Source: Streptomyces sp. GQFP (GTDB lineage: Bacteria > Actinomycetota > Actinomycetes > Streptomycetales > Streptomycetaceae). From it: a DNA stretch of 64,000 bases. The notes beneath the pieces are model-generated. The model was not told the DNA's origin. It did not search any database and saw only the letters and a program-made list of their open reading frames with translations. This document shows positions 26,972 through 35,145 of the stretch, piece by piece. The translations under genes and the position numbers were made by a program. The stretch covers positions 6,448,001 to 6,512,000 of the forward strand of contig NZ_CP089312.1 of the NCBI RefSeq assembly GCF_021545335.1, read 5' to 3'. Position 1 is the stretch's first letter; the number at the start of each line of letters is the position of its first letter.

Positions 26972-28354
26972 ATGACAGCCCCTAGTTCAGCCCCCGCACC
27001 CGGCAGGGGAGGCCGCTGGATCGAGCACTGGGATCCCGAGGACGAGGCCTTCTGGAACGCGACCGGCGAAAAGGTCGCCCGCCGCAACCTGTTCTTCTCC
27101 GTCCTGTCCGAGCACATCGGCTTCTCCATCTGGACGCTGTGGTCCGTGATGGTGCTGTTCATGGGACCGGAGTACGGGCTCACCCCGGCCGACAAGTTCT
27201 TCATCGTGTCGATGGCGACCGCCGTCGGAGCCGTCGTCCGCGTCCCCTACACCTTCGCCGTCGCCCTCTTCGGTGGCCGGAACTGGACCATCGTCTCCGC
27301 GTCGCTCCTGCTCATCCCCACCATCGCGGCGTTCATCGTGATGGAGCCGGGCACGTCCTTCGGCACGTTCCTGGTCTGCGCAATGCTCGCCGGCATCGGC
27401 GGCGGCAACTTCGCCTCCAGCATGACCAACATCAACGCCTTCTTCCCGCTCAGGAAGAAGGGCTGGGCCCTCGGGCTCAACGCGGGCGGCGGCAACATCG
27501 GCGTCCCGGTCGTGCAGCTCATCGGCCTCGCGGTCATCGGCGCGAGCGGCGGACCGCGCGTACTCCTCGGCATCTACATCCCGCTCATCGTCATCGCCGC
27601 GGTCCTCGCCGCGCTCTACATGGACAACATCACGTCCGTGAAGAACGACACCGGCGCCGCCAAGGACGCCGCGAAGGACGCGCACACCTGGATCATGTCG
27701 TTCCTCTACATCGGGACGTTCGGGTCGTTCATCGGGTACAGCTTCGCGTTCGGCCTCGTCCTTCAGACGCAGTTCGGGCGTACGCCGCTCGAGTCCGCGT
27801 ACGTCACCTTCATCGGTCCGCTGCTGGGCTCGCTGATCCGCCCCGTGGGCGGCTGGCTGGCCGACCGCTACGGCGGCGCGAAGATCACGCTGTGGAACTT
27901 CGTCGCCATGGCCGCAGCGACCGGCGTCATCGTGATGGCCTCGATGGAGAAGTCGCTGCCCCTCTTCACCACCGCCTTCATCTTCCTGTTCGTCCTCACC
28001 GGCCTCGGCAACGGCTCGACGTTCAAGATGATCCCCGGCATCTTCCACGCCAAGGCCCTGGCCAAGGGGCTGGACGGTGAAGAGGCCGCGGCGTACGGCC
28101 GTCGCCTGTCCGGTGCCTCCATGGGGCTCATCGGCGCGGTGGGCGCGCTCGGCGGCCTCGGCATCAACCTCGCCTTCCGCCAGTCCTTCCTGAGCGTCGG
28201 CTCCGGCACCGGTGCCTTCGTCGCCTTCCTCGCCTTCTACGGTGTGTGCTTCGTGGTCACCTGGGCCGTATACCTTCGGCGTCCGGCAGGCGCACGGGCC
28301 ACAGAAACCACAGCCTCCGAGGCGAAGACGCAGCTCAGCTACGCCGAGGTGTGA
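26972..28354 (+). CDS. narK: Nitrate/nitrite MFS transporter, NarK family
   Basis: 460 aa with 12 membrane helices and GGAGG upstream of the ATG. The Gly-rich nitrate/nitrite signatures of NarK are present (GIGGGNFASSMTNINAFFPL, KKGWALGLNAGGGNIGVPVV) and the N-terminal HWDPED segment is typical of actinobacterial NarK. It should exchange or import nitrate and nitrite. It stands alone with a terminator behind it; the next gene is a HemD-like regulator. Confidence 0.9.
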   Translation: MTAPSSAPAPGRGGRWIEHWDPEDEAFWNATGEKVARRNLFFSVLSEHIGFSIWTLWSVMVLFMGPEYGLTPADKFFIVSMATAVGAVVRVPYTFAVALFGGRNWTIVSASLLLIPTIAAFIVMEPGTSFGTFLVCAMLAGIGGGNFASSMTNINAFFPLRKKGWALGLNAGGGNIGVPVVQLIGLAVIGASGGPRVLLGIYIPLIVIAAVLAALYMDNITSVKNDTGAAKDAAKDAHTWIMSFLYIGTFGSFIGYSFAFGLVLQTQFGRTPLESAYVTFIGPLLGSLIRPVGGWLADRYGGAKITLWNFVAMAAATGVIVMASMEKSLPLFTTAFIFLFVLTGLGNGSTFKMIPGIFHAKALAKGLDGEEAAAYGRRLSGASMGLIGAVGALGGLGINLAFRQSFLSVGSGTGAFVAFLAFYGVCFVVTWAVYLRRPAGARATETTASEAKTQLSYAEV

Positions 28355-28401
28355 CATTCACCCAAAGCGGCTTAAGTAACACCAGCGACATATATCCGAA
28401 C

Positions 28402-28431
28402 CGAGCCTGTCACGCGCCGTTGACAGGCTCG
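28402..28431 (+). terminator. Terminator after narK
   Basis: 11-bp perfect stem CGAGCCTGTCA / TGACAGGCTCG with an 8-nt loop, without a long T run. Confidence 0.7.
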
Positions 28432-28477
28432 TTCGGCACGCCAGTGCCGGATGTGACCCGACTGCGGGACGAGAGCC

Positions 28478-29647
28478 ATGTACGACGAAGAGCAGCGACC
28501 AGTACGACCGGCCCAACCTGACCACGGTCCCCTCGCGGGGTTCACCGTGGGTGTCACGGCCGCGCGTCGGGCCGATGAACTCGGGACACTCCTCCAGCGG
28601 AGGGGAGCGGCCGTCGTGCACGCGCCCGCTCTGCGGATCGTGCAGCTCGCCGACGACAGCGAGCTCCTCGCGGCGACCAAGCAGCTGATCGGCCAGGCGC
28701 CGGACATCGTCGTCGCCACGACCGCCATCGGCTTCCGGGGCTGGATCGAGGCCGCTGACGGGTGGGGGCTCGGCGAGGACCTGCTCGCCTGTCTCGGCGG
28801 GGTGGAACTGCTGGCGCGCGGCCCCAAGGTCAAGGGTTCCGTCCGGGCCGCCGGGCTCACCGAGCACTGGTCGCCGTCCTCCGAATCCATGGCCGAGGTG
28901 CTCGACCGGCTCCTGGAGGAGGGCGTCGACGGCCGCCGTATCGCCATCCAGCTGCACGGGGAGCCCCTGCCGGGCTTCGTGGAGTCGCTGCGGGCGGCAG
29001 GCGCGGAGGTCGTCGGCGTGCCCGTGTACCGGTGGATGCCGCCGGAGGACATCGGCCCCGTCGACCGGCTCCTCGACGCCACGGTCTCGCGCGGCCTGGA
29101 CGCGCTGACCTTCACGAGCGCCCCCGCAGCGGCGTCGCTCCTCTCCAGGGCGGAGCACCGGGGCATGCTTCCGGAACTCCTGGCCGCCCTCCACCACGAC
29201 GTGCTGCCCGCGTGCGTGGGCCCGGTCACGGCGCTGCCGCTCCAGGCCCACGGCGTGGACACGGTGTCTCCGGAGCGCTTCCGCCTGGGCCCGTTGGTCC
29301 AGCTCCTCTGCCAGGAACTCCCGGCCCGCGCAAGGGCGTTGCCCATCGCGGGCCACCGCGTTGAGATCCGAGGCCACGCGGTCCTGGTGGACGGCGCCCT
29401 ACGCCCCGTCCCTCCGGCCGGCATGTCCCTCCTGCGGGCCCTGTCCCGCCGCCCGGGCTGGGTGGTAGCCCGAGCCGAACTCCTCCGTGCCCTCCCCGGA
29501 GCGGGCCGCGACGAACACGCGGTGGAGACAGCGATGGCCCGCCTACGCACGGCCCTGGGCGCCCCGAAACTGATCCAGACGGTAGTAAAACGCGGCTACC
29601 GCCTGGCCCTGGACCCAGCAGCGGACGCGAAGTACTCCGACAGGTAG
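28478..29647 (+). CDS. Uroporphyrinogen-III synthase domain fused to a winged-helix DNA-binding domain
   Basis: 389 aa. Residues 15-275 resemble uroporphyrinogen-III synthase (GFTVGVTAARRADELGTLLQ; GRRIAIQLHGEP; LTFTSAPAAASLL). Residues 285-380 form an OmpR-type winged helix (HAVLVDGALRPVPPAGMSLL, ETAMARLRTALGAPKLIQTV, KRGYRL). The fusion is common in actinomycetes and is usually annotated as a bifunctional HemD/response-regulator protein; no phosphorylatable receiver domain is present. It may sense a tetrapyrrole. The position after a nitrate transporter fits control of nitrate/nitrite (sirohaem) metabolism, which is inference. Confidence 0.85.
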   Translation: MYDEEQRPVRPAQPDHGPLAGFTVGVTAARRADELGTLLQRRGAAVVHAPALRIVQLADDSELLAATKQLIGQAPDIVVATTAIGFRGWIEAADGWGLGEDLLACLGGVELLARGPKVKGSVRAAGLTEHWSPSSESMAEVLDRLLEEGVDGRRIAIQLHGEPLPGFVESLRAAGAEVVGVPVYRWMPPEDIGPVDRLLDATVSRGLDALTFTSAPAAASLLSRAEHRGMLPELLAALHHDVLPACVGPVTALPLQAHGVDTVSPERFRLGPLVQLLCQELPARARALPIAGHRVEIRGHAVLVDGALRPVPPAGMSLLRALSRRPGWVVARAELLRALPGAGRDEHAVETAMARLRTALGAPKLIQTVVKRGYRLALDPAADAKYSDR

Positions 29648-29654
29648 TTCTCTC

Positions 29655-29965
29655 GCCTGCGGCCCGGTGGGGGGCGCTCCGCGGGATGGGCCGTTCTTCG
29701 ACCGCGGCCCGGTGGGGGCTGAGCGCGCAGTTCCCCGCGCCCCTGTCGGGGGTTGATCCGTGGTTTCTTTGTCCGCGGCCCGGTGGGGGCTGAGCGCGCA
29801 GTTCCCCGCGCCCCTATCGGGGGGCGATGCGTGGGTTCTTCGTCTGCGGCCCGGTGGGGGGGGGCGGGCCCCGGGCGCAACGCGCCCGACAGGGGCGCGG
29901 GGAACTGCGCGACAAGCCCCCACCGGCCTGCGGACGAAGAACCGCCCATCCCGCGGAGCGACCCG
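29655..29965. repeat. Cluster of GCGCAGTTCCCCGCGCCCC repeats arranged as an inverted repeat
   Basis: Two direct copies (about 29703-29752 and 29771-29823) of a 50-bp unit, CGGCCCGGTGGGGGCTGAGC then GCGCAGTTCCCCGCGCCCCT. A partial third begins near 29842 and an inverted copy spans about 29883-29935. Outer arms with GCGGGATGGGCCGTTCTTCG (about 29682) recur inverted near 29935-29960. It fills most of the 409-bp gap; no gene was seen there. Confidence 0.8.
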
Positions 29966-30056
29966 CACGGGGGGTTCCGGCCACGGCACCGGCCAGGCAC
30001 TGTAGAGGCAACGGTTCCCCCTGCCCCCGTCACTGGCATCCGCATCGGAGACGACC

Positions 30057-30632
30057 GTGGCCACAGCCTCAGCCTCGTACGAGCTGCGTTTCGACGCCGG
30101 GCGGATCTGCCTGGACCTGCTGGCGACCACCCACCCCGACGAACGGCTCGGCGCCGTCGAGCCGCTCCGTGCCTGGATCACCGCATCCGGGCTCGTCCCG
30201 CCCGGCACCCCCCTCCACCACGCCGACGACTCCTGGGCAGCCCACTTCCGTGAACTCCGGGACCTCGTCGGCCGGTTGGTGCGGAACCCGGCAGGCGTCG
30301 AGCCGCCCCTCCTCGACCGCCTCAACGAACTCGCCCGCCCCGCGCCCCCGGCGCCCCGCGCGGTCCGCGCCGAAGACGGCACGCTCGTACGGGAGTTGCA
30401 CGGGCCGCCCGACTGCGCGGCCCTGCTCGGCGTGGTCGCCCGGGACGCCGTGGAGCTGCTCACCGACCCCGTGGCACGCGCGTGTCTGCGGCAGTGCGAG
30501 GGCGACAACTGCCCGATCGTCTACCTCGACACCTCCCGGGGCAGACGACGCAGATGGTGTTCCAGTGAAATCTGCGGCAACCGGGAGCGGGTCGCGAGGC
30601 ACCGCCGACGGGCCGCACTCGCACGCGCGTAG
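30057..30632 (+). CDS. ABATE/CGNR zinc-finger protein
   Basis: 191 aa. The N-terminal ABATE-like domain (RFDAGRICLDLLATTHP) is followed by the C-terminal CGNR finger: LRQCEGDNCPIVYLDTSRG, then RRWCSSEICGNRERVARHRR. These proteins are thought to be stress-linked transcription regulators. The GTG start has GGAGA upstream. It stands alone between repeat DNA and the sigU region. Confidence 0.88.
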   Translation: MATASASYELRFDAGRICLDLLATTHPDERLGAVEPLRAWITASGLVPPGTPLHHADDSWAAHFRELRDLVGRLVRNPAGVEPPLLDRLNELARPAPPAPRAVRAEDGTLVRELHGPPDCAALLGVVARDAVELLTDPVARACLRQCEGDNCPIVYLDTSRGRRRRWCSSEICGNRERVARHRRRAALARA

Positions 30633-30937
30633 ACCCTTCGTCAGTCGTTCACAGTTCGCTCATAGCGGGCTACTCGGGCGGAATCGGGCCCACCAACTCC
30701 CGCAGGTTGCAGTGACGTTGATTACACGTGAGTTTCCAGTCGGCGCGCCGCGGGCATCGCCGTGATCTTGCCAATGTGGCGGAAATGTAAAGCACTTGCG
30801 GCAGGAATGTGCTCCCTTGTCCCTCACGTCTCGTCCAGATAAAGAAAGTTGTGGTCGCACGTTGAACATCCCGCACGCCACTTCCGTACCTCGGGGGGAG
30901 CGACCGACTGGGGGAACCCGGGACAGCGGAGGTGGGC
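30633..30937. other. Intergenic region upstream of the sigU-type gene
   Basis: 305 bases without a gene. TTGTCC (30817) and TAAAGA (30840) are 17 bases apart and form a weak sigma-70-like promoter candidate. No classic ECF -35 (GGAAC) with a matching -10 was found. Confidence 0.3.
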
Positions 30938-31513
30938 GTGCGCAAGGATTCCGTCGTGGCCAATGAACGAGCACCGAGGGCCCGACATCGCATGTCCCAG
31001 CCCTCGGAACCCGACGAGGACTTGATGCGTGCGCTGTACCGAGAGCACGCAGGGCCTCTGCTGGCGTATGTCCTCAGACTGGTCGCCGGAGACCGGCAAC
31101 GAGCCGAGGACGTCGTGCAGGAGACGCTCATCCGTGCCTGGAAGAACGCCGGTCAGCTCAATCGAGCAACCGGTTCGGTACGCCCCTGGCTGGTGACGGT
31201 CGCCCGGCGCATCGTCATCGACGGCCACCGCAGCCGGCAGGCCCGGCCGCAGGAGGTGGACCCGTCGCCGCTGGAGGTCATCCCCGCGGAGGACGAGATC
31301 GACAAGGCGTTGTGGCTGATGACGTTGTCGGACGCGCTGGACGACCTGACCCCGGCCCACCGGGAGGTACTGGTCGAGACTTACTTCAAGGGGCGTACCG
31401 TAAACGAAGCCGCCGAAACGCTGGGCATACCCAGCGGAACGGTGCGCTCACGGGTGTTCTATGCCCTGCGTTCGATGAAGCTCGCACTGGAGGAGCGGGG
31501 GGTGACGGCATGA
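30938..31513 (+). CDS. sigU: ECF sigma factor, SigU type
   Basis: 191 aa from GTG 30938, chosen because GGAGG lies five bases upstream; GTG 30932 is the alternative. Region 2 (DLMRALYREHAGPLLAYVLR, AEDVVQETLIRAWKNAGQLN) and region 4 (LTPAHREVLVETYFKGRTVN, SGTVRSRVFYALRSMKLAL) are intact. The stop overlaps the anti-sigma gene start (ATGA). Gene order matches S. coelicolor sigU-rsuA next to the HelD-like gene, as recalled. The factor probably controls an envelope or developmental response when released. Confidence 0.85.
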   Translation: MRKDSVVANERAPRARHRMSQPSEPDEDLMRALYREHAGPLLAYVLRLVAGDRQRAEDVVQETLIRAWKNAGQLNRATGSVRPWLVTVARRIVIDGHRSRQARPQEVDPSPLEVIPAEDEIDKALWLMTLSDALDDLTPAHREVLVETYFKGRTVNEAAETLGIPSGTVRSRVFYALRSMKLALEERGVTA

Positions 31514-32346
31514 GCATTTACGGGGGGTTCGGAGCGGGTAGTCCTGGTTCCATGCGAGGAATGCAGGGTTCCCAGGGACCGAACGAACACGAGACCGTAG
31601 GCGCCTACGCCCTCGGCATCCTCGACGACGCGGAGGCCACGGCCTTCGAGGCGCACCTCGCGGGCTGCGAGTGGTGCGCCCAGCAGCTGGACGAGCTGGC
31701 CGGGATGGAACCGATGCTGGCCGCCCTCGCGGACCTGCCCGGTGCCCAGGGATCCCCGGCCATCGGCGAGTCGCTGTCCGCCCGCCCGAGTCCGCAACTG
31801 TCGACCAGACTCGTCGACGAGGTCGCGGAACGGCGTGCGACCAAGCGTCGCCGCAGCTTCTACATGGTGGCCGCCGCGGCGGCTCTCATCATCGGCGGCC
31901 CGGCCACGGTGTTCGCGACGACCAGCGGCAGCACCAGTAACGAGGCCGCGCCCACGCCGTCGTCGTCCGTGGCGAAGGCCACCGGTTCCGCACAGGAAGC
32001 CTTCGCTCTCATGAGCGACCGGGTCTCCGCCACCGACCCCACCACCAAGGTCACCGCGACCGTGGCGATGGACGCGAAGAACTGGGGCGTCGGCGCGGTC
32101 CTGGAGCTGGCCGGCGTCAAGGGCCCGCTCAAGTGCTCGCTCATCGTCGTCGGCAAGGACGGCTCGCGCGAGACGATGTCCAACTGGTCCGTCCCGAAGT
32201 GGGGTTACGGCATCAAGGACTCGACGAACGCGGAGGCCCGCAACCCGCTCTACATCCACGGTGGAACGGCCTTCACCGCCGACGAGATCGACCACTTCGA
32301 GGTCGTCACCTCCACCGGCAAGCAGCTCGTCGAGGTCGACGCCTGA
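31510..32346 (+). CDS. rsuA: Zinc-binding anti-sigma factor, RsuA type
   Basis: 278 aa from ATG 31510, coupled to sigU by ATGA. The N-terminal ZAS domain contains the HxxxCxxC motif (AHLAGCEWCAQQL, about residues 49-61). A single membrane helix lies at about 118-138 (FYMVAAAAALIIGGPATVFA), followed by an extracytoplasmic domain of the anti-sigma-K C-terminal type (SNWSVPKWGYGIKD, GKQLVEVDA). It should hold the sigma factor at the membrane until a signal releases it. Confidence 0.88.
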   Translation: MSIYGGFGAGSPGSMRGMQGSQGPNEHETVGAYALGILDDAEATAFEAHLAGCEWCAQQLDELAGMEPMLAALADLPGAQGSPAIGESLSARPSPQLSTRLVDEVAERRATKRRRSFYMVAAAAALIIGGPATVFATTSGSTSNEAAPTPSSSVAKATGSAQEAFALMSDRVSATDPTTKVTATVAMDAKNWGVGAVLELAGVKGPLKCSLIVVGKDGSRETMSNWSVPKWGYGIKDSTNAEARNPLYIHGGTAFTADEIDHFEVVTSTGKQLVEVDA

Positions 32347-32374
32347 CCTCTTCGTACCTCTGTCAACCGCTCCG

Positions 32375-32428
32375 CGACCGCCCCAGGACGCCTCGTACGA
32401 AGACTCGTACGGTGTCCTGGGGCGGTTG
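32375..32428 (+). terminator. Long hairpin after the anti-sigma gene
   Basis: CGACCGCCCCAGGACGCCTC and following bases to 32400 pair with 32405-32428 (ending TCCTGGGGCGGTTG) with two or three mismatches, giving a stem of about 24 bp. Confidence 0.75.
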
Positions 32429-32493
32429 CGTAGCCTGACGGCCTCCCTTTCGCGTACGGTTGACGGCTGCCCAGCACGTCAGAAGGGGGCCCG

Positions 32494-34806
32494 GTGGCCG
32501 CACAGGCTCAGCAGGAAACGGCGCTCGTACCGGTCGAGGACTCCTCAGTACAGGACTCCGTCCGCGACCGCGAGATCAGCGTCGAACAGGAACACCTGGA
32601 CCGGGTGTACCGCAGGCTCGAGGAGAAGATCGACGAGGCCGAGTTCCTCATGCACGACGCGGCCAAGCGAGGCCAGGTCGGCACCCCTGGCGCGCTCGCC
32701 GAACGGGACGCCCAGGTGTTCCGCGCAGGCATCCACCTCAACAGGCTGAACAACGAGTTCGAGGACTTCCTCTTCGGCCGTATCGACCTGCTGCGGGGCA
32801 TGGACGGCAAGAAGGGCCCGGACGGCGCGTACACGGCCGTGGAGCCCGCTGAGGGGGCCGTACGCCCCGACAGCACCGCCGACATCGCCGAGACCCTCCA
32901 CATCGGCCGTATCGGCGTCCTCGACGAGGAGTACGCGCCCCTCGTCATCGACTGGCGCGCCCCGGCCGCCGCGCCCTTCTACCGCTCGACCCCGGTCGAT
33001 CCGGGCCGGGTGGTCCGCCGGCGCGTCATCCGCTCCAAGGGCCGCCGGGTCCTCGGCGTCGAGGACGACCTGATGCGCCCCGAGCTGACGGCGTCCCTGG
33101 ACGGCCACGAACTCGCGGTGATCGGCGACGGCGCCCTGATGGCGGCCCTCGGCCAGGCCCGCAGCCACACCATGCGGGACATCGTGTCGTCCATCCAGGC
33201 CGAACAGGACCTGGTGATCCGGGCCCCCGCCGCCTCGGTGACGTACGTCGAGGGCGGCCCGGGGACAGGCAAGACGGCCGTCGCGCTGCACCGCGCCGCC
33301 TACCTCCTCTACCAGGACCGCCGCCGGTACGCGGGCGGCATCCTGATCGTCTCGCCCACGCCCCTGCTCGTGGCGTACACGGAGGGCGTCCTGCCCTCCC
33401 TCGGCGAGGAGGGCCAGGTCGCGATCCGCGCCATCGGTTCCCTCGTCGACGGCGCCGAGGCGACCCTGTACGACTCCCCGGCCGTGGCTCGCGCCAAGGG
33501 CTCGTACCGCATGCTCAAGGTGCTGCGGAAGGCCGCGCGGGGCGCCCTCGAACACAACGACCAGTCGGCCAGGCTGCGGGTCGTCGCCTTCGGCCGCCGT
33601 ATCGAACTGGAGGCCCCCGAACTGGCCCGCATCCGCGAGTCGGCGCTCAGCGGCACGGCACCCGTCAACCTGCTGCGCCCCCGCGCCCGCAAGCTCCTCC
33701 TGGACGCCCTGTGGGCCCGCTCGGGCGCCCAGGGCCGCCACACCGACCCGGAGCTGGCCGCGGAACTCCGCTCCTCCTTCGACGAGGACGTCACGACCGA
33801 GGACGACTTCATCGCGTTCCTCGACGCCTGGTGGCCGGAACTGACCCCTGCCTCCGTCCTCACGGCGATGTCCGACGAACGCCGCCTCGGCCGCTGGGCC
33901 CGCCGCATCCTGAACCCGGGCGAGGTCCGCCGGGTCGCCCGCTCCCTCAAGCGGGACGGCCTCTCGGTCCACGACGTGGCCATGCTCGACGAACTCCTCG
34001 CGATCCTCGGCACCCCGGCCCGCCCCCGCAGGAAGCGCGACCAGGACCCCCTGGACCACCTCACCGGCCTCGAAGAACTGATGCCGGTACGGGAGGAGAC
34101 ACAACGCGAACGCGCCGAGCGCCTCGCCGAGGAGCGCACCGAGTACGCCCACGTCATCGTCGACGAGGCCCAGGACCTCACCCCGATGCAGTGGCGCATG
34201 GTCGGCCGCCGCGGCCGGCACGCCACCTGGACGGTCGTCGGCGACCCGGCCCAGTCCTCCTGGTCCGACCCCGACGAGGCGGGCGAGGCGAGGGACGAGG
34301 CCCTCGGCACCCGCCCCCGCCGCCGCTTCACCCTCACCGTCAACTACCGCAATCCGGCCGAGATCGCCGACCTGGCGGCGAAGGTCCTGGCCCTGGCGAT
34401 GCCCGGCTCGGAGTCCCCGAGGGCGGTCCGCTCGACGGGAGTGGAACCGCGCTTCACGGCGGTACGGGGTTCCCTGGCCAAGTCGGTCCGCGAGGAGGCC
34501 GCGCGTCTCCTGGACCTCGTGGACGGGACAGTGGGTGTCGTGGTCGCCATGAACCGCCGCGAGGAGGCCGCCCGCTGGCTGGCGGGCCTGGGCGACCGCG
34601 TGGTGGCCCTGGGCAGCCTGGAGGCCAAGGGACTGGAGTACGACGCCACCGTGGTCGTCTCCCCGGCGGAGATCGCCGACGAGAGCCCGGCCGGCCTGCG
34701 CGTGCTGTACGTCGCCCTGACCCGGGCAACACAGCAGCTCACGGTCGTGTCGGCGGACCGCGACGAGCCCGATGCGCAGGGGGTGCCCGACCTTCTCCGT
34801 GACTGA
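32494..34806 (+). CDS. helD: HelD-like UvrD/Rep-family ATPase acting on RNA polymerase
   Basis: 770 aa. An N-terminal coiled coil (EQEHLDRVYRRLEEKIDEAE, about 28-60) is typical of HelD proteins, which insert it into the RNAP secondary channel. Walker A GGPGTGKTAVALHR is at about 253 and Walker B VIVDEAQDLTPMQ at about 555. C-terminal helicase motifs (LEAKGLEYDATVV, LYVALTRATQQL) follow. Such proteins remove stalled or inhibitor-bound RNA polymerase from DNA. GTG 32494 is preceded by AAGGGGG. It follows sigU-rsuA, separated by a hairpin, so it is probably a separate unit. Confidence 0.88.
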   Translation: MAAQAQQETALVPVEDSSVQDSVRDREISVEQEHLDRVYRRLEEKIDEAEFLMHDAAKRGQVGTPGALAERDAQVFRAGIHLNRLNNEFEDFLFGRIDLLRGMDGKKGPDGAYTAVEPAEGAVRPDSTADIAETLHIGRIGVLDEEYAPLVIDWRAPAAAPFYRSTPVDPGRVVRRRVIRSKGRRVLGVEDDLMRPELTASLDGHELAVIGDGALMAALGQARSHTMRDIVSSIQAEQDLVIRAPAASVTYVEGGPGTGKTAVALHRAAYLLYQDRRRYAGGILIVSPTPLLVAYTEGVLPSLGEEGQVAIRAIGSLVDGAEATLYDSPAVARAKGSYRMLKVLRKAARGALEHNDQSARLRVVAFGRRIELEAPELARIRESALSGTAPVNLLRPRARKLLLDALWARSGAQGRHTDPELAAELRSSFDEDVTTEDDFIAFLDAWWPELTPASVLTAMSDERRLGRWARRILNPGEVRRVARSLKRDGLSVHDVAMLDELLAILGTPARPRRKRDQDPLDHLTGLEELMPVREETQRERAERLAEERTEYAHVIVDEAQDLTPMQWRMVGRRGRHATWTVVGDPAQSSWSDPDEAGEARDEALGTRPRRRFTLTVNYRNPAEIADLAAKVLALAMPGSESPRAVRSTGVEPRFTAVRGSLAKSVREEAARLLDLVDGTVGVVVAMNRREEAARWLAGLGDRVVALGSLEAKGLEYDATVVVSPAEIADESPAGLRVLYVALTRATQQLTVVSADRDEPDAQGVPDLLRD

Positions 34807-34830
34807 TGACAAGACAGTGGCCGATGGGAA

Positions 34831-34858
34831 TTGCCTTACGGGGATCGTTTGTTACCGT
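34831..34858 (+). promoter_or_regulatory. Promoter for candidate ncRNA / malic enzyme leader
   Basis: TTGCCT (34831-34836), a 16-base spacer and TACCGT (34853-34858) form a good sigma-HrdB-like promoter. The expected start is at about 34863-34866, at the first base of a long closing stem. Confidence 0.6.
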
Positions 34859-34862
34859 TGAC

Positions 34863-35012
34863 GTGGCACCGGCTCGATCCAAGCCCCCGGGCCCAACCTT
34901 CGTCGCTACGAGCGACCACTTGCCGCGAGGCGAGCATGGCGGGTCGGTGCCACTTGAACGCAGAAGGCACATGAAGAGGTCCACGTCACCTGGTGACGTG
35001 GACCTCTTTTTG
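34863..35012 (+). ncRNA. Candidate structured RNA ending in a terminator (sRNA or attenuator leader)
   Basis: GTGGCACCG (34863-34871) pairs perfectly with CGGTGCCAC (34945-34953), enclosing a 6-bp hairpin GTCGCT-ACG-AGCGAC (34902-34916). A strong terminator follows: AAGAGGTCCACGTCACC (34974-34990) pairs with 34992-35008, then a T run. A promoter sits just upstream. The RNA would be about 150 nt. It is either an independent sRNA or a leader controlling the malic enzyme gene 134 bases downstream. The open frame through it is not credible as a protein because it reads through the terminator. Confidence 0.6.
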
Positions 35013-35145
35013 CTCAAGAACTTGCTGAAGAACGTATTGAGAACAAAAGGTTCGCAATCGAGGCCCAGCTACCAGCTACCCAACGGTAGGTGCGACGATC
35101 GGACAGCAAACCAAGCATCAGGGTGAAAGCAGAAGGAAGTCGGCC

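Noticed and set aside
32494..34806. Assignment as rifamycin-resistance HelR
   Set aside because: No rifamycin-associated element was seen upstream and the paralogue type cannot be decided by eye, so HelD-like is kept.
34806..35126. 106-aa plus-strand open frame
   Set aside because: It reads straight through a perfect terminator and the ncRNA stems, has no RBS and lacks third-position GC bias.
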